A stretch of 64,000 bases of DNA, from positions 1 to 64,000 of the forward strand of contig JAOTVV010000017.1 in assembly GCA_029863245.1 (NCBI GenBank), in the 5' to 3' direction. The position numbers and the translations under genes are program-made. This stretch comes from Gemmatimonadota bacterium. GTDB taxonomy: Bacteria; Gemmatimonadota; Gemmatimonadetes; Gemmatimonadales; GWC2-71-9. Every line of letters starts with the position of its first letter. Within the stretch, counting starts at the first letter, position 1. Below the pieces are notes generated by a model that did no database searches, was not told the DNA's origin, and saw only the letters and a list, made by a program, of their open reading frames with translations. Positions 56,486-64,000 of this stretch are shown piece by piece.

Positions 56486-56533
56486 ATCCAATTTGGAAAC
56501 TAGCGATTCCGCGGAGCGGGGCAACGCGGTCGG

Positions 56534-57334
56534 TCAGTCGGCAAGGTGCCCGTGGCCGGCGTACACGTTGTAGCTCGGGTCGCGCGAGAACCCGACCAGG
56601 AGCATGTCCAGGCCGTCTGCCAGCTCCACGGCCAGCGACGATGGGGCGGAGACCCCGACCACACCACCGATTCCGGCCACGGCGGCCTTCTGGACGATCT
56701 CGAAGCTCTGGCGCCCGGAGACGACCAGCAGAGAGGGGGGGAGCGGCCAGTGCGCCACGGCGGCCGCCCCGATGGCCTTATCCACGGCATTGTGCCGCCC
56801 CACGTCCTCGTGGACCACGATGGCCCGTCCCTTGAGGTCGAACAGTCCGGCGGCATGCAGTCCACCGGTCGCGTCGAACGTCGGCTGCTGCGTGCGGAGC
56901 TCCGCGGTGAGACCGCGAAGCACCTTGCGTCGAACCGTGAAGGGCTTTGCCGGCCGGGCGAAGATCTGAACGGCCTCGATCGCCGCCTTGCCACACACCC
57001 CGCACGAGCTGGACATGAACAGGTTTCGCTGAAAGCGACTCGGGTCCACGTCGATGCCCTCTCGAAGCCGAACGTCGATGCGGGAGTTGTCCAGGCGCTC
57101 GAGCGTCGCGATCTCGTCGGGAGCCAGCAGGATGCCTTCGGTGAGGAGAAAGCCGGTCACCAGGTGGTCGTCGTCACCGGGTGTCCGCATGACGACCGCC
57201 AGTGGGGTACCCGACAACCGTACCTCCAGCGGTTCCTCGAGCGCGACCCGATCGGTCTTCTGCGCCACACTCCCGTCATGGTGGCGCTCCACCGCGATCT
57301 CGCGCACCCGGTCCGACACGTGATGATCAGTCAT
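56534..57334 (-). CDS. fdhD: Formate dehydrogenase accessory sulfurtransferase FdhD
   Basis: 266 aa. Moves sulfur from a cysteine desulfurase to the Mo-bis-MGD cofactor before it is inserted in the enzyme. Seen: EEPLEVRLSGTPLAVVMRTPGDD, LVTGFLLTEGIL, the catalytic Cys loop SSSCGVCGKAA, TGGLHAAGLFD, HEDVGRHNAVDKAIG and the closing SSLAVELADGLDMLLVGF. First gene of the FDH operon, 48 bp upstream of the NuoE-NuoF ATG. A likely desulfurase partner is encoded at the operon's 3' end. Confidence 0.97.
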   Translation of the reverse strand: MTDHHVSDRVREIAVERHHDGSVAQKTDRVALEEPLEVRLSGTPLAVVMRTPGDDDHLVTGFLLTEGILLAPDEIATLERLDNSRIDVRLREGIDVDPSRFQRNLFMSSSCGVCGKAAIEAVQIFARPAKPFTVRRKVLRGLTAELRTQQPTFDATGGLHAAGLFDLKGRAIVVHEDVGRHNAVDKAIGAAAVAHWPLPPSLLVVSGRQSFEIVQKAAVAGIGGVVGVSAPSSLAVELADGLDMLLVGFSRDPSYNVYAGHGHLAD

Positions 57335-57375
57335 GGTGGTGCATAGTGCCGGGCCCGTGACGGCGGGTCAAGCGC

Positions 57376-57405
57376 TTGGCCGGCCTCCGCGGGATGGGCT
57401 ACATT
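57376..57405 (+). promoter_or_regulatory. Possible promoter of the redoxin gene
   Basis: TTGGCC, 18-bp spacer, TACATT, 58 bp before the ATG at 57463. Four of six matches in each box; moderate support only. Confidence 0.4.
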
Positions 57406-57462
57406 GCGGGCTGGCGCACCCGGCGAGCTACCGTGTGCGACCGTACAGCCGGAGGACCTGCC

Positions 57463-58047
<585 letters not shown>

Positions 58048-58063
58048 GTGCCCGGCTGCCCAT

Positions 58064-59350
58064 CTAGTTCTGCTTCGCCGACAGGAAATCCCACACCAGG
58101 TACGCCATCGACGTGATGCCCACGGGAATCGCGCCGTCGTCGGCTTGAAAGGTCGGCGTGTGGTGATTCCCCGACGACCCTCCGGGCGCGAGCGTGCCCA
58201 GTCGGAAGTACAGCCCGGGAACGACGTTGGCGAAGTACGAGAAATCCTCGGCGACGGTGGCCGGCTGGATACGCACGACGTTGTCCGTGCCAAGCGCCCG
58301 CTCCAGCGACGGAACCATGCGCTCGGTGAGCGCCACGTCGTTGACCGTGACCGGAATGCCGCGGTCGTAGGTCAGCTCGTAGGTGCCACCCCCGGCGCTC
58401 GTCACGCCGGCCAGGATCTCGTGCATGCGACGCTCCACCAGGTCCTGCACGTCCACGCTATAGCTGCGGACGGTGCCCTCCATCCGCACCTCGTCCGGAA
58501 TGATGTTGAACCGGGTGCCGCCCTGGATGAGCCCCACCGTCAATACGCCCGGTTCCATGGGCGACAGGTTGCGGGAGCGGATGGTCTGCAAGGCCGTCAC
58601 GGCCTGGGCCGCCATGACGACGGGATCGGCGGCCAGGTCGGGCGAGGCGCCGTGGGCACCTTTGCCCTTGATGGTGATCCAGAAGTGGTCGGCGGCGGCG
58701 AGCGCGGGGCCCGGCGTGTACCCCACCTTGCCCACCTCCATGTTCCAGAACGTGTGCAGCCCGAAGATCGCCGCGGGGCGCGGGGACTCCAGCACGCCCA
58801 GCTCGACCATCAGCTCGGCGCCGCCCCGCTCTCCGGGTGGCGGGCCCTCTTCGGCAGGCTGGAAGATGAACACGACTGTGCCCGGCAGCTCGTCGCGCAG
58901 CGACGCCAAGACGCCTGCGAGGCCGAGCTGCACCGCCATGTGGATATCGTGTCCGCAGGCGTGGGAGACGCCCACGTCCTGCCCGGCATAGGTGGTGCGC
59001 TGAGTCGATTTGAACAGGAACGGCGTGGCCTCGGTGACCGGGAGCGCGTCCATGTCGGCGCGGACGGCTACCACGGGTCCGGGACGGCCGCCGCGCAGGA
59101 TGCCGACCACGCCCGTGTGCGCCACCCCGGTCCGGACCTCGTCGAAGCCCAGCGCGCGGAGCTGCTCGGCGATCAGTTTTGCGGTTTCGAATTCGCGGTT
59201 GCCGAGTTCGGGGTATTGGTGCAGGTGGTGCCGGATCTCCACCATCCGGGGCGTGACCTCTTGCACCGCCCCGTCGACCTGGGCGTATTGAGCGAGTGCG
59301 CTGCCAGGGACGATGGCGAGTGCGACGAGTATGGAGGCGAAACGTGACAT
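58064..59350 (-). CDS. Secreted M20D amidohydrolase
   Basis: 428 aa. A Sec signal, MSRFASILVALAIVPGSALA, with cleavage after ALA places it in the periplasm. M20D marks: EIRHHLHQYPELGNREFE, VRADMDALPV, SHACGHDIHMAVQLGLA, FQPAEEGPPPGERGGAELM, KGKGAHGASPDLAADPV and VAEDFSYFANVVPG. It probably hydrolyses N-acyl amino acids or aminoacyl compounds. The ATG at 59350 is chosen for the signal peptide; the longer upstream frame lies in the promoter region of the divergent gene. A paralogue opens the window (1-641). Confidence 0.95.
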   Translation of the reverse strand: MSRFASILVALAIVPGSALAQYAQVDGAVQEVTPRMVEIRHHLHQYPELGNREFETAKLIAEQLRALGFDEVRTGVAHTGVVGILRGGRPGPVVAVRADMDALPVTEATPFLFKSTQRTTYAGQDVGVSHACGHDIHMAVQLGLAGVLASLRDELPGTVVFIFQPAEEGPPPGERGGAELMVELGVLESPRPAAIFGLHTFWNMEVGKVGYTPGPALAAADHFWITIKGKGAHGASPDLAADPVVMAAQAVTALQTIRSRNLSPMEPGVLTVGLIQGGTRFNIIPDEVRMEGTVRSYSVDVQDLVERRMHEILAGVTSAGGGTYELTYDRGIPVTVNDVALTERMVPSLERALGTDNVVRIQPATVAEDFSYFANVVPGLYFRLGTLAPGGSSGNHHTPTFQADDGAIPVGITSMAYLVWDFLSAKQN

Positions 59351-59451
59351 GGTATCGATGGGCGAGAGTCGAGGGTTATGTACGAAGTGCAATACTACCC
59401 GTCCGGTCGCTGGTATGGCCAGCGCGGGATGACTTCCGGAAGGAGGACCAA

Positions 59452-59928
59452 GTGTCGAAGCGAATCGGGGTGATGATGGTGCTGGCCATGGCGGCGTGCA
59501 CCGGAGCGGGCACGACCGCCACCGTGGAAGATCTGTTCCAGGCAGATCGCGCGTTTGCGCAGGCGACCGCGGAGCAGGGCGTCGAGGGTTGGGTCTCGTA
59601 CTTCGCCACGGATGGGATGCAGTTCCGTCAGGCCCAGCCGGTGATTGGACACGAGGCGATCCGGGCGTTCCTGGGACCGGCATTTCAGGATCCCAATTTC
59701 AGCCTCACCTGGGAGCCCGAAAGCGGGGAGATCGCGGCCTCGGGCGACCTGGGCTACACGCGCGGCCGCTACCAGATGCGCGTCACGGCGCCTGACGGCA
59801 CGATCGGCACCAGTGCCGGGAGCTACGTCACCATCTGGCGCCGCATGGAGGACGGCACGTGGAAGGTTACGCTGGACATCGGGAACCCGGACCCGTCGCC
59901 CGCCCCGGAGGGTGCTGATCTTCCGTAG
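59452..59928 (+). CDS. NTF2-like/DUF4440 lipoprotein
   Basis: 158 aa starting with GTG at 59452, with AAGGAGG seven bases upstream. The signal MSKRIGVMMVLAMAAC resembles a lipobox (MAAC, unusual at -3). The body has the NTF2-like pattern: DLFQADRAFAQATAEQGVEGWVSYFATDGM, PVIGHEAIRAFLGPAF and GRYQMRVTAPDGTIGTSAGSYVTIWRRMEDGTWKVTLD (within 105-145). Ligand unknown. It is followed 10 bp later by a secreted protein, probably in one transcript. Confidence 0.87.
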   Translation: MSKRIGVMMVLAMAACTGAGTTATVEDLFQADRAFAQATAEQGVEGWVSYFATDGMQFRQAQPVIGHEAIRAFLGPAFQDPNFSLTWEPESGEIAASGDLGYTRGRYQMRVTAPDGTIGTSAGSYVTIWRRMEDGTWKVTLDIGNPDPSPAPEGADLP

Positions 59929-59938
59929 AAGGGTCGCC

Positions 59939-61048
59939 GTGTCGACACGGCGCCGGTTGGGGCGCAGGGCAGGACGGCGTTGGGCAGGTGTGGTGCTCAC
60001 GGTCACCGGTGGGGTGATGGCGGCGTTCCCCGGATCGCTTGCCGCGCAGCTCGTCCGCGGTGAGATCGTCGATGCGCTGAACCGTCGTCCGGTCCCGGCC
60101 GCGTTCGTGCTCTTGATGGACAGTGCGGGTGTCGAAGCCGCGCGCACCATGACGGACCCGACCGGCCGCTTCACCCTGCGCGCCGAACGGCCGGGGACGT
60201 TCACGCTGCGCACGCTCGTAGTTGGGTACCAGCGCTGGGAGTCGGATCCGATCGTCCTGGCGGGCGGGCAGACCGTGGAGCCGCGCATCGAGCTGATGCT
60301 GGTGCGGGTGGAGCTCCCCGCGTTTACGGTCGAGGGCGAGCGCACGTGTCGCGGCCGCCCCGACGAAGGCGCGGCCGCGGCCACGCTATGGGAGGAGATC
60401 CAGAAAGCGCTCGCCGCCACCGAGTGGGAGCAAGACGCGCGACGGTATCGGTTCTGGACGGTCACGGTCGAACGCACGCTCGACCGGTATGCCGGCCTGA
60501 TGTCACAGGGCGAGCAGGTGGGCACCGGGTTTGCCTCCTGGCCGTTTGGGACCCTGCCGCCCGAGCGGCTGATGACCCTGGGGTTCGTGCAGGATGCGCC
60601 GGGTGGCCCCATCTACTACGGACCGGATGCACGGGTGCTCGTCTCCGAGGAGTTCCTCGCCGAACACTGTTTTCGCTTGGAGAAGCGGCGCGACGCCGAC
60701 ACGGTGCTCGTGGGCCTCGGGTTCGAGCCGGTGGCCGGGCGGCGCATCCCGGACATCAAGGGGGTGTTGTGGGTCGACAGCGCCACGGTCGCGCTCCGAC
60801 GGCTCGAGTACCACTACGCGAACCTGCCACGTTGGGCCCCCGAACCGCAGGTAGGTGGCACGGTGGAGTTCGCGCAGCTGCCGGGCGGTGCATGGTTCAT
60901 CAGGCGCTGGCGTCTCCGCGCGCCGATTCCCGAGGTGCGCCCGTTGCGCGGCGATACCGTGCTGTTTGGCTACCGGGAACGAGCGGGCGACGTGGTGGAG
61001 GTGCTGACCGGGAGCGGGGAATCCGTGATCAGGTTCGAGCGGCGGTGA
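59939..61048 (+). CDS. Secreted protein with N-terminal carboxypeptidase-regulatory-like domain
   Basis: 369 aa from GTG at 59939, preceded by AAGGG at a good distance. A long basic signal peptide ends in FPGSLAAQ. Residues about 38-120 are a CarboxypepD_reg-like beta-sandwich (VRGEIVDALNRRPVPAAFVLLMDSAG, GRFTLRAERPGTFTLRTLVVGYQRW). The rest is not recognised; it has a repeating beta pattern and EFLAEHCFRLEKR. Many such proteins in Bacteroidota and Gemmatimonadota are outer-envelope proteins. Likely cotranscribed with the preceding lipoprotein. Confidence 0.8.
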   Translation: MSTRRRLGRRAGRRWAGVVLTVTGGVMAAFPGSLAAQLVRGEIVDALNRRPVPAAFVLLMDSAGVEAARTMTDPTGRFTLRAERPGTFTLRTLVVGYQRWESDPIVLAGGQTVEPRIELMLVRVELPAFTVEGERTCRGRPDEGAAAATLWEEIQKALAATEWEQDARRYRFWTVTVERTLDRYAGLMSQGEQVGTGFASWPFGTLPPERLMTLGFVQDAPGGPIYYGPDARVLVSEEFLAEHCFRLEKRRDADTVLVGLGFEPVAGRRIPDIKGVLWVDSATVALRRLEYHYANLPRWAPEPQVGGTVEFAQLPGGAWFIRRWRLRAPIPEVRPLRGDTVLFGYRERAGDVVEVLTGSGESVIRFERR

Positions 61049-61398
61049 GGCGAGAATGCTTACAGGCGGCCGCGGAACTCGCGCGAGTCAGTCGCGGTTG
61101 TGTGGCACAGTACTGCGTATGACGAGACTCTAGCCGTAGTGTGGCACTTTGTGCTGGCTGCGTCGGGTTCGATAGATACCCTCGTTGAGGAAGACCTCCT
61201 CCAACCCCCACGATTTGAAGCGAGGTGGCTGGTCGGACACTAGTGTATCGGACGTTAGGCGAGGGCTCGCCAGGCGTGTGAAGGTCGTGCCATCGTTCGT
61301 GCTGCCGGCGTAGGCGAGATCCGGTCAACTCTGGAAACCGGTTTGGGCCGTGCCCCTGCACCAGCCACACGACCGATGTGAGCGAATGCAGAGTGATG
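61049..61398. other. Intergenic stretch without recognised gene
   Basis: 350 bp with stop codons in all frames and less even codon structure than its surroundings. A partial direct repeat, GTGTGGCAC (61098 and 61140 areas), is the only pattern noticed. It may be remnant DNA. Nothing else is supported. Confidence 0.4.
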
Positions 61399-61836
61399 CT
61401 AGTCCTTCCTTCGATCACCTCGAGGCGTGGGCCCTCGTGGCCCCGATATGTACTCGACCCACAGAGGGAACACCCGCATGCCTCCGATCCCACCACCGAT
61501 AACGCCAACTGCGACGACCGCCCGGAGGTCCAGCGCTGAATCCCTGGCCAACACTGCCAGCGCCACGAACAGGCCCGTGAATACCAGGCTTCCGAACGCA
61601 AAGCCCACTATCTTGTTGCGCGCCATCGGGGCGAGGACGGCCGCCAATACACCGGCCGCGACCCCCCAAACCACATAGGCGTACAGGAAGAACTGTGGCG
61701 GGAACGGAGTCTGGCCCAGGAGCCCGATGTCGTTGACAGCGGCATAGCGGGCCCACAGTCCCAGCAGCAAGCCTGTGCCTCCGCCCATCCATACCCCTGT
61801 GAGAATCCGCAGCCTGCTTCCGTCGTCGGTCTTCAT
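61399..61836 (-). CDS. Small integral membrane protein, hypothetical
   Basis: 145 aa with four predicted helices (VWMGGGTGLLLGLWARY, FFLYAYVVWGVAAGVLAAVLAP, IVGFAFGSLVFTGLFVALAVLA, RAVVAVGVIGGGIGGM) and a basic C-terminus. No family known to me. Hydrophobic helices with Gly zippers and a positive-inside pattern support real coding. It stands in a poorly coding region. Confidence 0.65.
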   Translation of the reverse strand: MKTDDGSRLRILTGVWMGGGTGLLLGLWARYAAVNDIGLLGQTPFPPQFFLYAYVVWGVAAGVLAAVLAPMARNKIVGFAFGSLVFTGLFVALAVLARDSALDLRAVVAVGVIGGGIGGMRVFPLWVEYISGPRGPTPRGDRRKD

Positions 61837-62112
61837 GATCTCAGAAGGCCCTCTGGCAGATGCCCTGCGTCACGTTGTCGCCTGCCGTCCTATCAGGCCC
61901 ACCCGCGCACTGATCATGTGCTCGGGCTTCGGAGGTCCGTGGACAAACCACCTCCAGACCATCGCTGAATTCATGCAGTGCCTCGAATGATGAAGAACAT
62001 AGTCACCAACACGCAGGCAGCGACGACCAACCCCAACCCAACCACTACCACATGTTCAACACCGATGGGTTAACTCGTTGGCATCACATCAGTTGCGCGC
62101 GTCGATCGACCG
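61837..62112. other. Intergenic stretch with only tiny reading frames
   Basis: No gene of normal size. On the minus strand a GTG-initiated frame of about 25 codons (VVVGLGLVVAACVLVTMFFI, one helix) overlaps by ATGA a 34-codon frame (MNSAMVWRWFVHGPPKPEHM). The coupling is suggestive, but both are short and have no clear ribosome binding site, so I do not call them genes. Confidence 0.35.
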
Positions 62113-62338
62113 TTTCAAATGATCGTTTCCAAGCTTCAAATCGTCGTTTTCAAGCTTCGAATCGCCGTGTTGAAGCCTCGAATCGCTGTCTTGAAGCTTC
62201 CGATCGCCGTTTTGAAGCTTCGATATCGTGTTTTGAAGCTTCCGATCGCCGTTTTGGAGCTTCGATATCGCGTTTTGAAGCTTCGAATCGGCGTGGTGAA
62301 GGCTCGATGCGACCGTTCAAAGCTTCAAAAGACCGTTC
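62113..62338. repeat. 21-bp tandem array (about 10 units) with AAGCTT in nearly every unit
   Basis: Units such as tttgaagcttccgatcgccgt and close variants follow with a strict 21-bp period; two or three alternate types (with CGATATCG or CGATCG) interleave. GC content is clearly lower than the surroundings. Each unit holds the palindrome GAAGCTTC or a near form plus a second palindromic core. A 21-bp period leaves two plus-strand frames open as 7-residue repeats, so open reading here is not evidence of coding. Confidence 0.88.
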
Positions 62339-62405
62339 TCAACCGTCGACTCGTTCGCATAACCCCCGGCGGTCGGCTCCATCAACCAGCCCACGATCAT
62401 TCCGG

Positions 62406-63401
62406 TCACCCCGCCCGTTCCACAAACCACCGGACCGTGCGACGCAACGCCTCGTGGGGCTCGGTGGTCGGCACCCACGCCAACTCACGCACCGCCTTGG
62501 CCGACGTGTAGGGGTTCTCGCGCGCCAGGAAGTGTCCGCTCGACGCGCCGACACCCCGATAGCGCTTCGGGTGGATCAGGTGGGTCACCGCGTGCCACAC
62601 CTTGCCGGCGGCCACGGCGGTGCGGGGTGCAATACGCATCAGGCGCAGACGACGGCCACTCGCATCCCGGATGATCTCGTAGAACTCCCGCTGCGTGAAC
62701 CCGCCGTCGTTCGCCGTGTTGAACGGGCCGGTCGCGTTCGGGCGATCCAGCGCGGCGACCAAGGCGTCGACCACGTTGCCGACGTAGACCATGGCCAGCC
62801 GGTTCTCGCCGGACCCTACGAGTGGAGCGATACCGAACCGCATCGCGCGCAATACCGGCCGCATCAAGAGACGATCGCGCTCCCCGTAGATGACGCACGG
62901 CCGGAGCGCCACCGCCGACACGCCGAGACGCTCGCTCTCGTGCCACAGCACCTCTTCCGCGAGCCGCTTGGACCGTGCGTAGTAGTCCGTTTCGGCGATC
63001 GCCCCGAAGGGGGCGTCCTCGGCGACGGCGCTGCCGCTGCCGGCGGCCGCCTGACGGCCGTACACGGCGACGGAGGAGATGTGAATGAGGCGCGCGTTCG
63101 TCCGCGCAGCCGCCTGGACGGCATGGCGGGTGCCGTCCACGTTCACGCGCTCGTACGTGGCCCAGTCGGTCGGCGTCGTGACGAGCGCCGCCGAGTGCAC
63201 GATGGCATCGACGGGGTCCAGCGCGCGCCAGGTTGCTTCGTCCTTGACAGTGCCATGAAGCGGCGCGGCACCGAGGCTGGTCACGAATCGACGGGCGGGC
63301 TCCGAACGGGTGAGCGCCTGGACTCGGCACCCCGATGCCACCAGCCGCTCGATGGTGTGGCTGCCGAGGAGCCCGGAGCCACCGGTGACGAAAACCTTCA
63401 C
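62406..63401 (-). CDS. NAD(P)-dependent epimerase/reductase (extended SDR)
   Basis: 331 aa starting with GTG at 63401, overlapping the transporter stop (GTGA). Rossmann motif VFVTGGSGLLGSH at the N-terminus (GxxGxxG), HSAALVTTPTDWATYERVNVDGT, active-site ISSVAVYGR and Tyr-x3-Lys in YYARSKRLAEE, LRPCVIYGERDRLL and the substrate-side VYVGNVVDALVAAL. Closest in style to 3-beta-hydroxysteroid dehydrogenase-like and sugar-nucleotide epimerases. Substrate unknown. Confidence 0.92.
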   Translation of the reverse strand: MKVFVTGGSGLLGSHTIERLVASGCRVQALTRSEPARRFVTSLGAAPLHGTVKDEATWRALDPVDAIVHSAALVTTPTDWATYERVNVDGTRHAVQAAARTNARLIHISSVAVYGRQAAAGSGSAVAEDAPFGAIAETDYYARSKRLAEEVLWHESERLGVSAVALRPCVIYGERDRLLMRPVLRAMRFGIAPLVGSGENRLAMVYVGNVVDALVAALDRPNATGPFNTANDGGFTQREFYEIIRDASGRRLRLMRIAPRTAVAAGKVWHAVTHLIHPKRYRGVGASSGHFLARENPYTSAKAVRELAWVPTTEPHEALRRTVRWFVERAG

Positions 63402-64000
63402 AGCGCGAGCCAAACGGCCCGGAGACCGAGGACCGCGCACAGGAGCGCGACGATGCCTCCGGCAACGTTTCCTCGCCAGGTGTTCACGTGGTCCCCCAGG
63501 CGACTGCGATCGTTCATGGCGATCAGCAGCACGACGGCGATGATCGGGAGGACCAGACCGTTCACGACCTGTGCCAGCACGATGAGCGGCACCGGACGAA
63601 GGCTGGCCAACGCCGTGACCGCCCCGACGATCACACAGCCACCCCACACCAGGCGCGCCGTAGGGCGCCGCACGTCTCGGCCACGCCCCAGGGTGTCGAG
63701 CACGGTGTAGGCGGCGGCGAGCGGCGCGGTGATAGCGGATGACACTCCCGCGGCCGCGTAGCCCAGCGCGAATGCGTGGCTTGCCCAGCGGCCGAGCAGG
63801 GGCTCGAGCTGCGCAGCCATGTCTGACGCCGAGCGGACCTGCGTGCCGTCGAGCGCCGACGCCGCCGTAACGACGACGGCGGCCGACACCACGCCGCCGA
63901 GGCCGATGGCCAGCACCAGATCCCACCGCGCGGCCGGCAGGTCTTCCGGGCCGGACCACCGCTCGCGCACGGCGGCAGCGTGCAAGAACAAGTTGTACGG
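63398..64000 (-). CDS. Nramp-family divalent metal transporter, 5' part beyond window
   Basis: About 200 C-terminal residues; the frame is open at the right edge, reading PYNLFLHAAAVRER on entry. This segment (N-L-F-L-H-A) is the conserved Nramp region in the middle of the protein. Following helices include LALGYAAAGVSSAITAPLAAAY (FALGYAAAGVSSAITAPLAAAY here) and LIVLAQVVNGLVLPIIAVVLLIAMND, also typical of Mn/Fe transporters. It is coupled to the SDR gene by GTGA. Confidence 0.87.
   Translation of the reverse strand, partial: PYNLFLHAAAVRERWSGPEDLPAARWDLVLAIGLGGVVSAAVVVTAASALDGTQVRSASDMAAQLEPLLGRWASHAFALGYAAAGVSSAITAPLAAAYTVLDTLGRGRDVRRPTARLVWGGCVIVGAVTALASLRPVPLIVLAQVVNGLVLPIIAVVLLIAMNDRSRLGDHVNTWRGNVAGGIVALLCAVLGLRAVWLAL

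Noticed and set aside
61098-61150. Insertion-sequence end suggested by repeated GTGTGGCAC
   Set aside because: Too short, no transposase remnant, no target duplication seen.
62113-62338. CRISPR array
   Set aside because: Contiguous 21-bp repeats without spacers and no cas genes; it is a tandem repeat.
62052-62511. Coiled-coil repeat proteins (FEASNRR or VLKLRIA heptads) read through the 21-bp array
   Set aside because: A 21-bp period leaves frames open automatically; no ribosome binding site or conserved flanks.

Overview
The window is about 64 kb of GC-rich (roughly 64% by eye), densely packed bacterial chromosome. Many neighbouring genes overlap by 4 bp (ATGA or GTGA), and intergenic gaps are short. 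Secreted proteins carry Sec, Tat or lipoprotein signals. A diderm, peptide-degrading heterotroph of the Gemmatimonadota type fits the gene content (OdhA/Kgd-type 2-oxoglutarate dehydrogenase, PEP-synthase-like ATP-grasp proteins, DUF2911, minor pseudopilins). There is no rRNA or other phylogenetic marker here, so the phylum is an inference.

Layout, left to right. (1) 1-4556, minus: a tight six-gene operon with an M28 lipoprotein peptidase, a GAF/fRMsr-like protein, an alpha/beta hydrolase, an unknown protein, endonuclease III and an M20D amidohydrolase that runs off the left edge. (2) 4660-7581, plus: a complete ECF transporter (S, T, A, A') whose two ATPases have complementary degenerate motifs. 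(3) 7642-14274: HEAT-repeat protein, M42 and M20C peptidases, an OPT oligopeptide transporter with a clear sigma70-type promoter and terminator, and a PqqD-like protein. (4) 14306-16250, minus: SCO, PCuAC and CtaG, for copper delivery to cytochrome oxidase. (5) 16333-19118, minus: four minor-pseudopilin genes. (6) 19183-22974: DUF2911, DUF4173 and a membrane protein behind a palindromic operator, and an MTHFR-like gene. (7) 22992-28681, minus: metH and a homocysteine methyltransferase/MTHFR fusion behind a SAM-II-like riboswitch with a terminator. (8) 28748-31658: DUF167, YggT and a histone-deacetylase-like fusion protein. (9) 31669-41263, minus: glutamate dehydrogenase, two ATP-grasp PEP-synthase-like proteins and OdhA/Kgd, all around 2-oxoglutarate and pyruvate/PEP. 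(10) 41458-42865: a two-gene AT-hook plus nucleotidyltransferase module with a 29-bp AT palindrome, and a four-helix-bundle protein. (11) 42967-47888, minus: VWA and MoxR-type AAA+ proteins, with an MFS exporter and a kinase-like gene between them. (12) 47968-50574: a Tat-exported GH38-like protein and a small lipoprotein. (13) 50623-57334, minus: an NAD-type formate dehydrogenase operon (fdhD, NuoE-NuoF fusion, a selenocysteine alpha subunit read through UGA with its own SECIS, cysteine desulfurase). (14) 57463-64000: redoxin, secreted M20D amidohydrolase, NTF2-like lipoprotein, a secreted carboxypeptidase-regulatory-like protein, a poorly coding stretch with a 21-bp tandem array, an SDR epimerase and an Nramp transporter cut by the right edge.

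The strongest unusual signals are the asymmetric ECF ATPase pair, the SAM-II-like riboswitch with a possible terminator/antiterminator switch, the selenocysteine formate dehydrogenase that looks like two genes, the AT-hook/AT-palindrome module, and dispersed octamer arrays (GGCGGTTA)n. The octamer arrays sit at gene 3' ends and place stop codons in all six frames.
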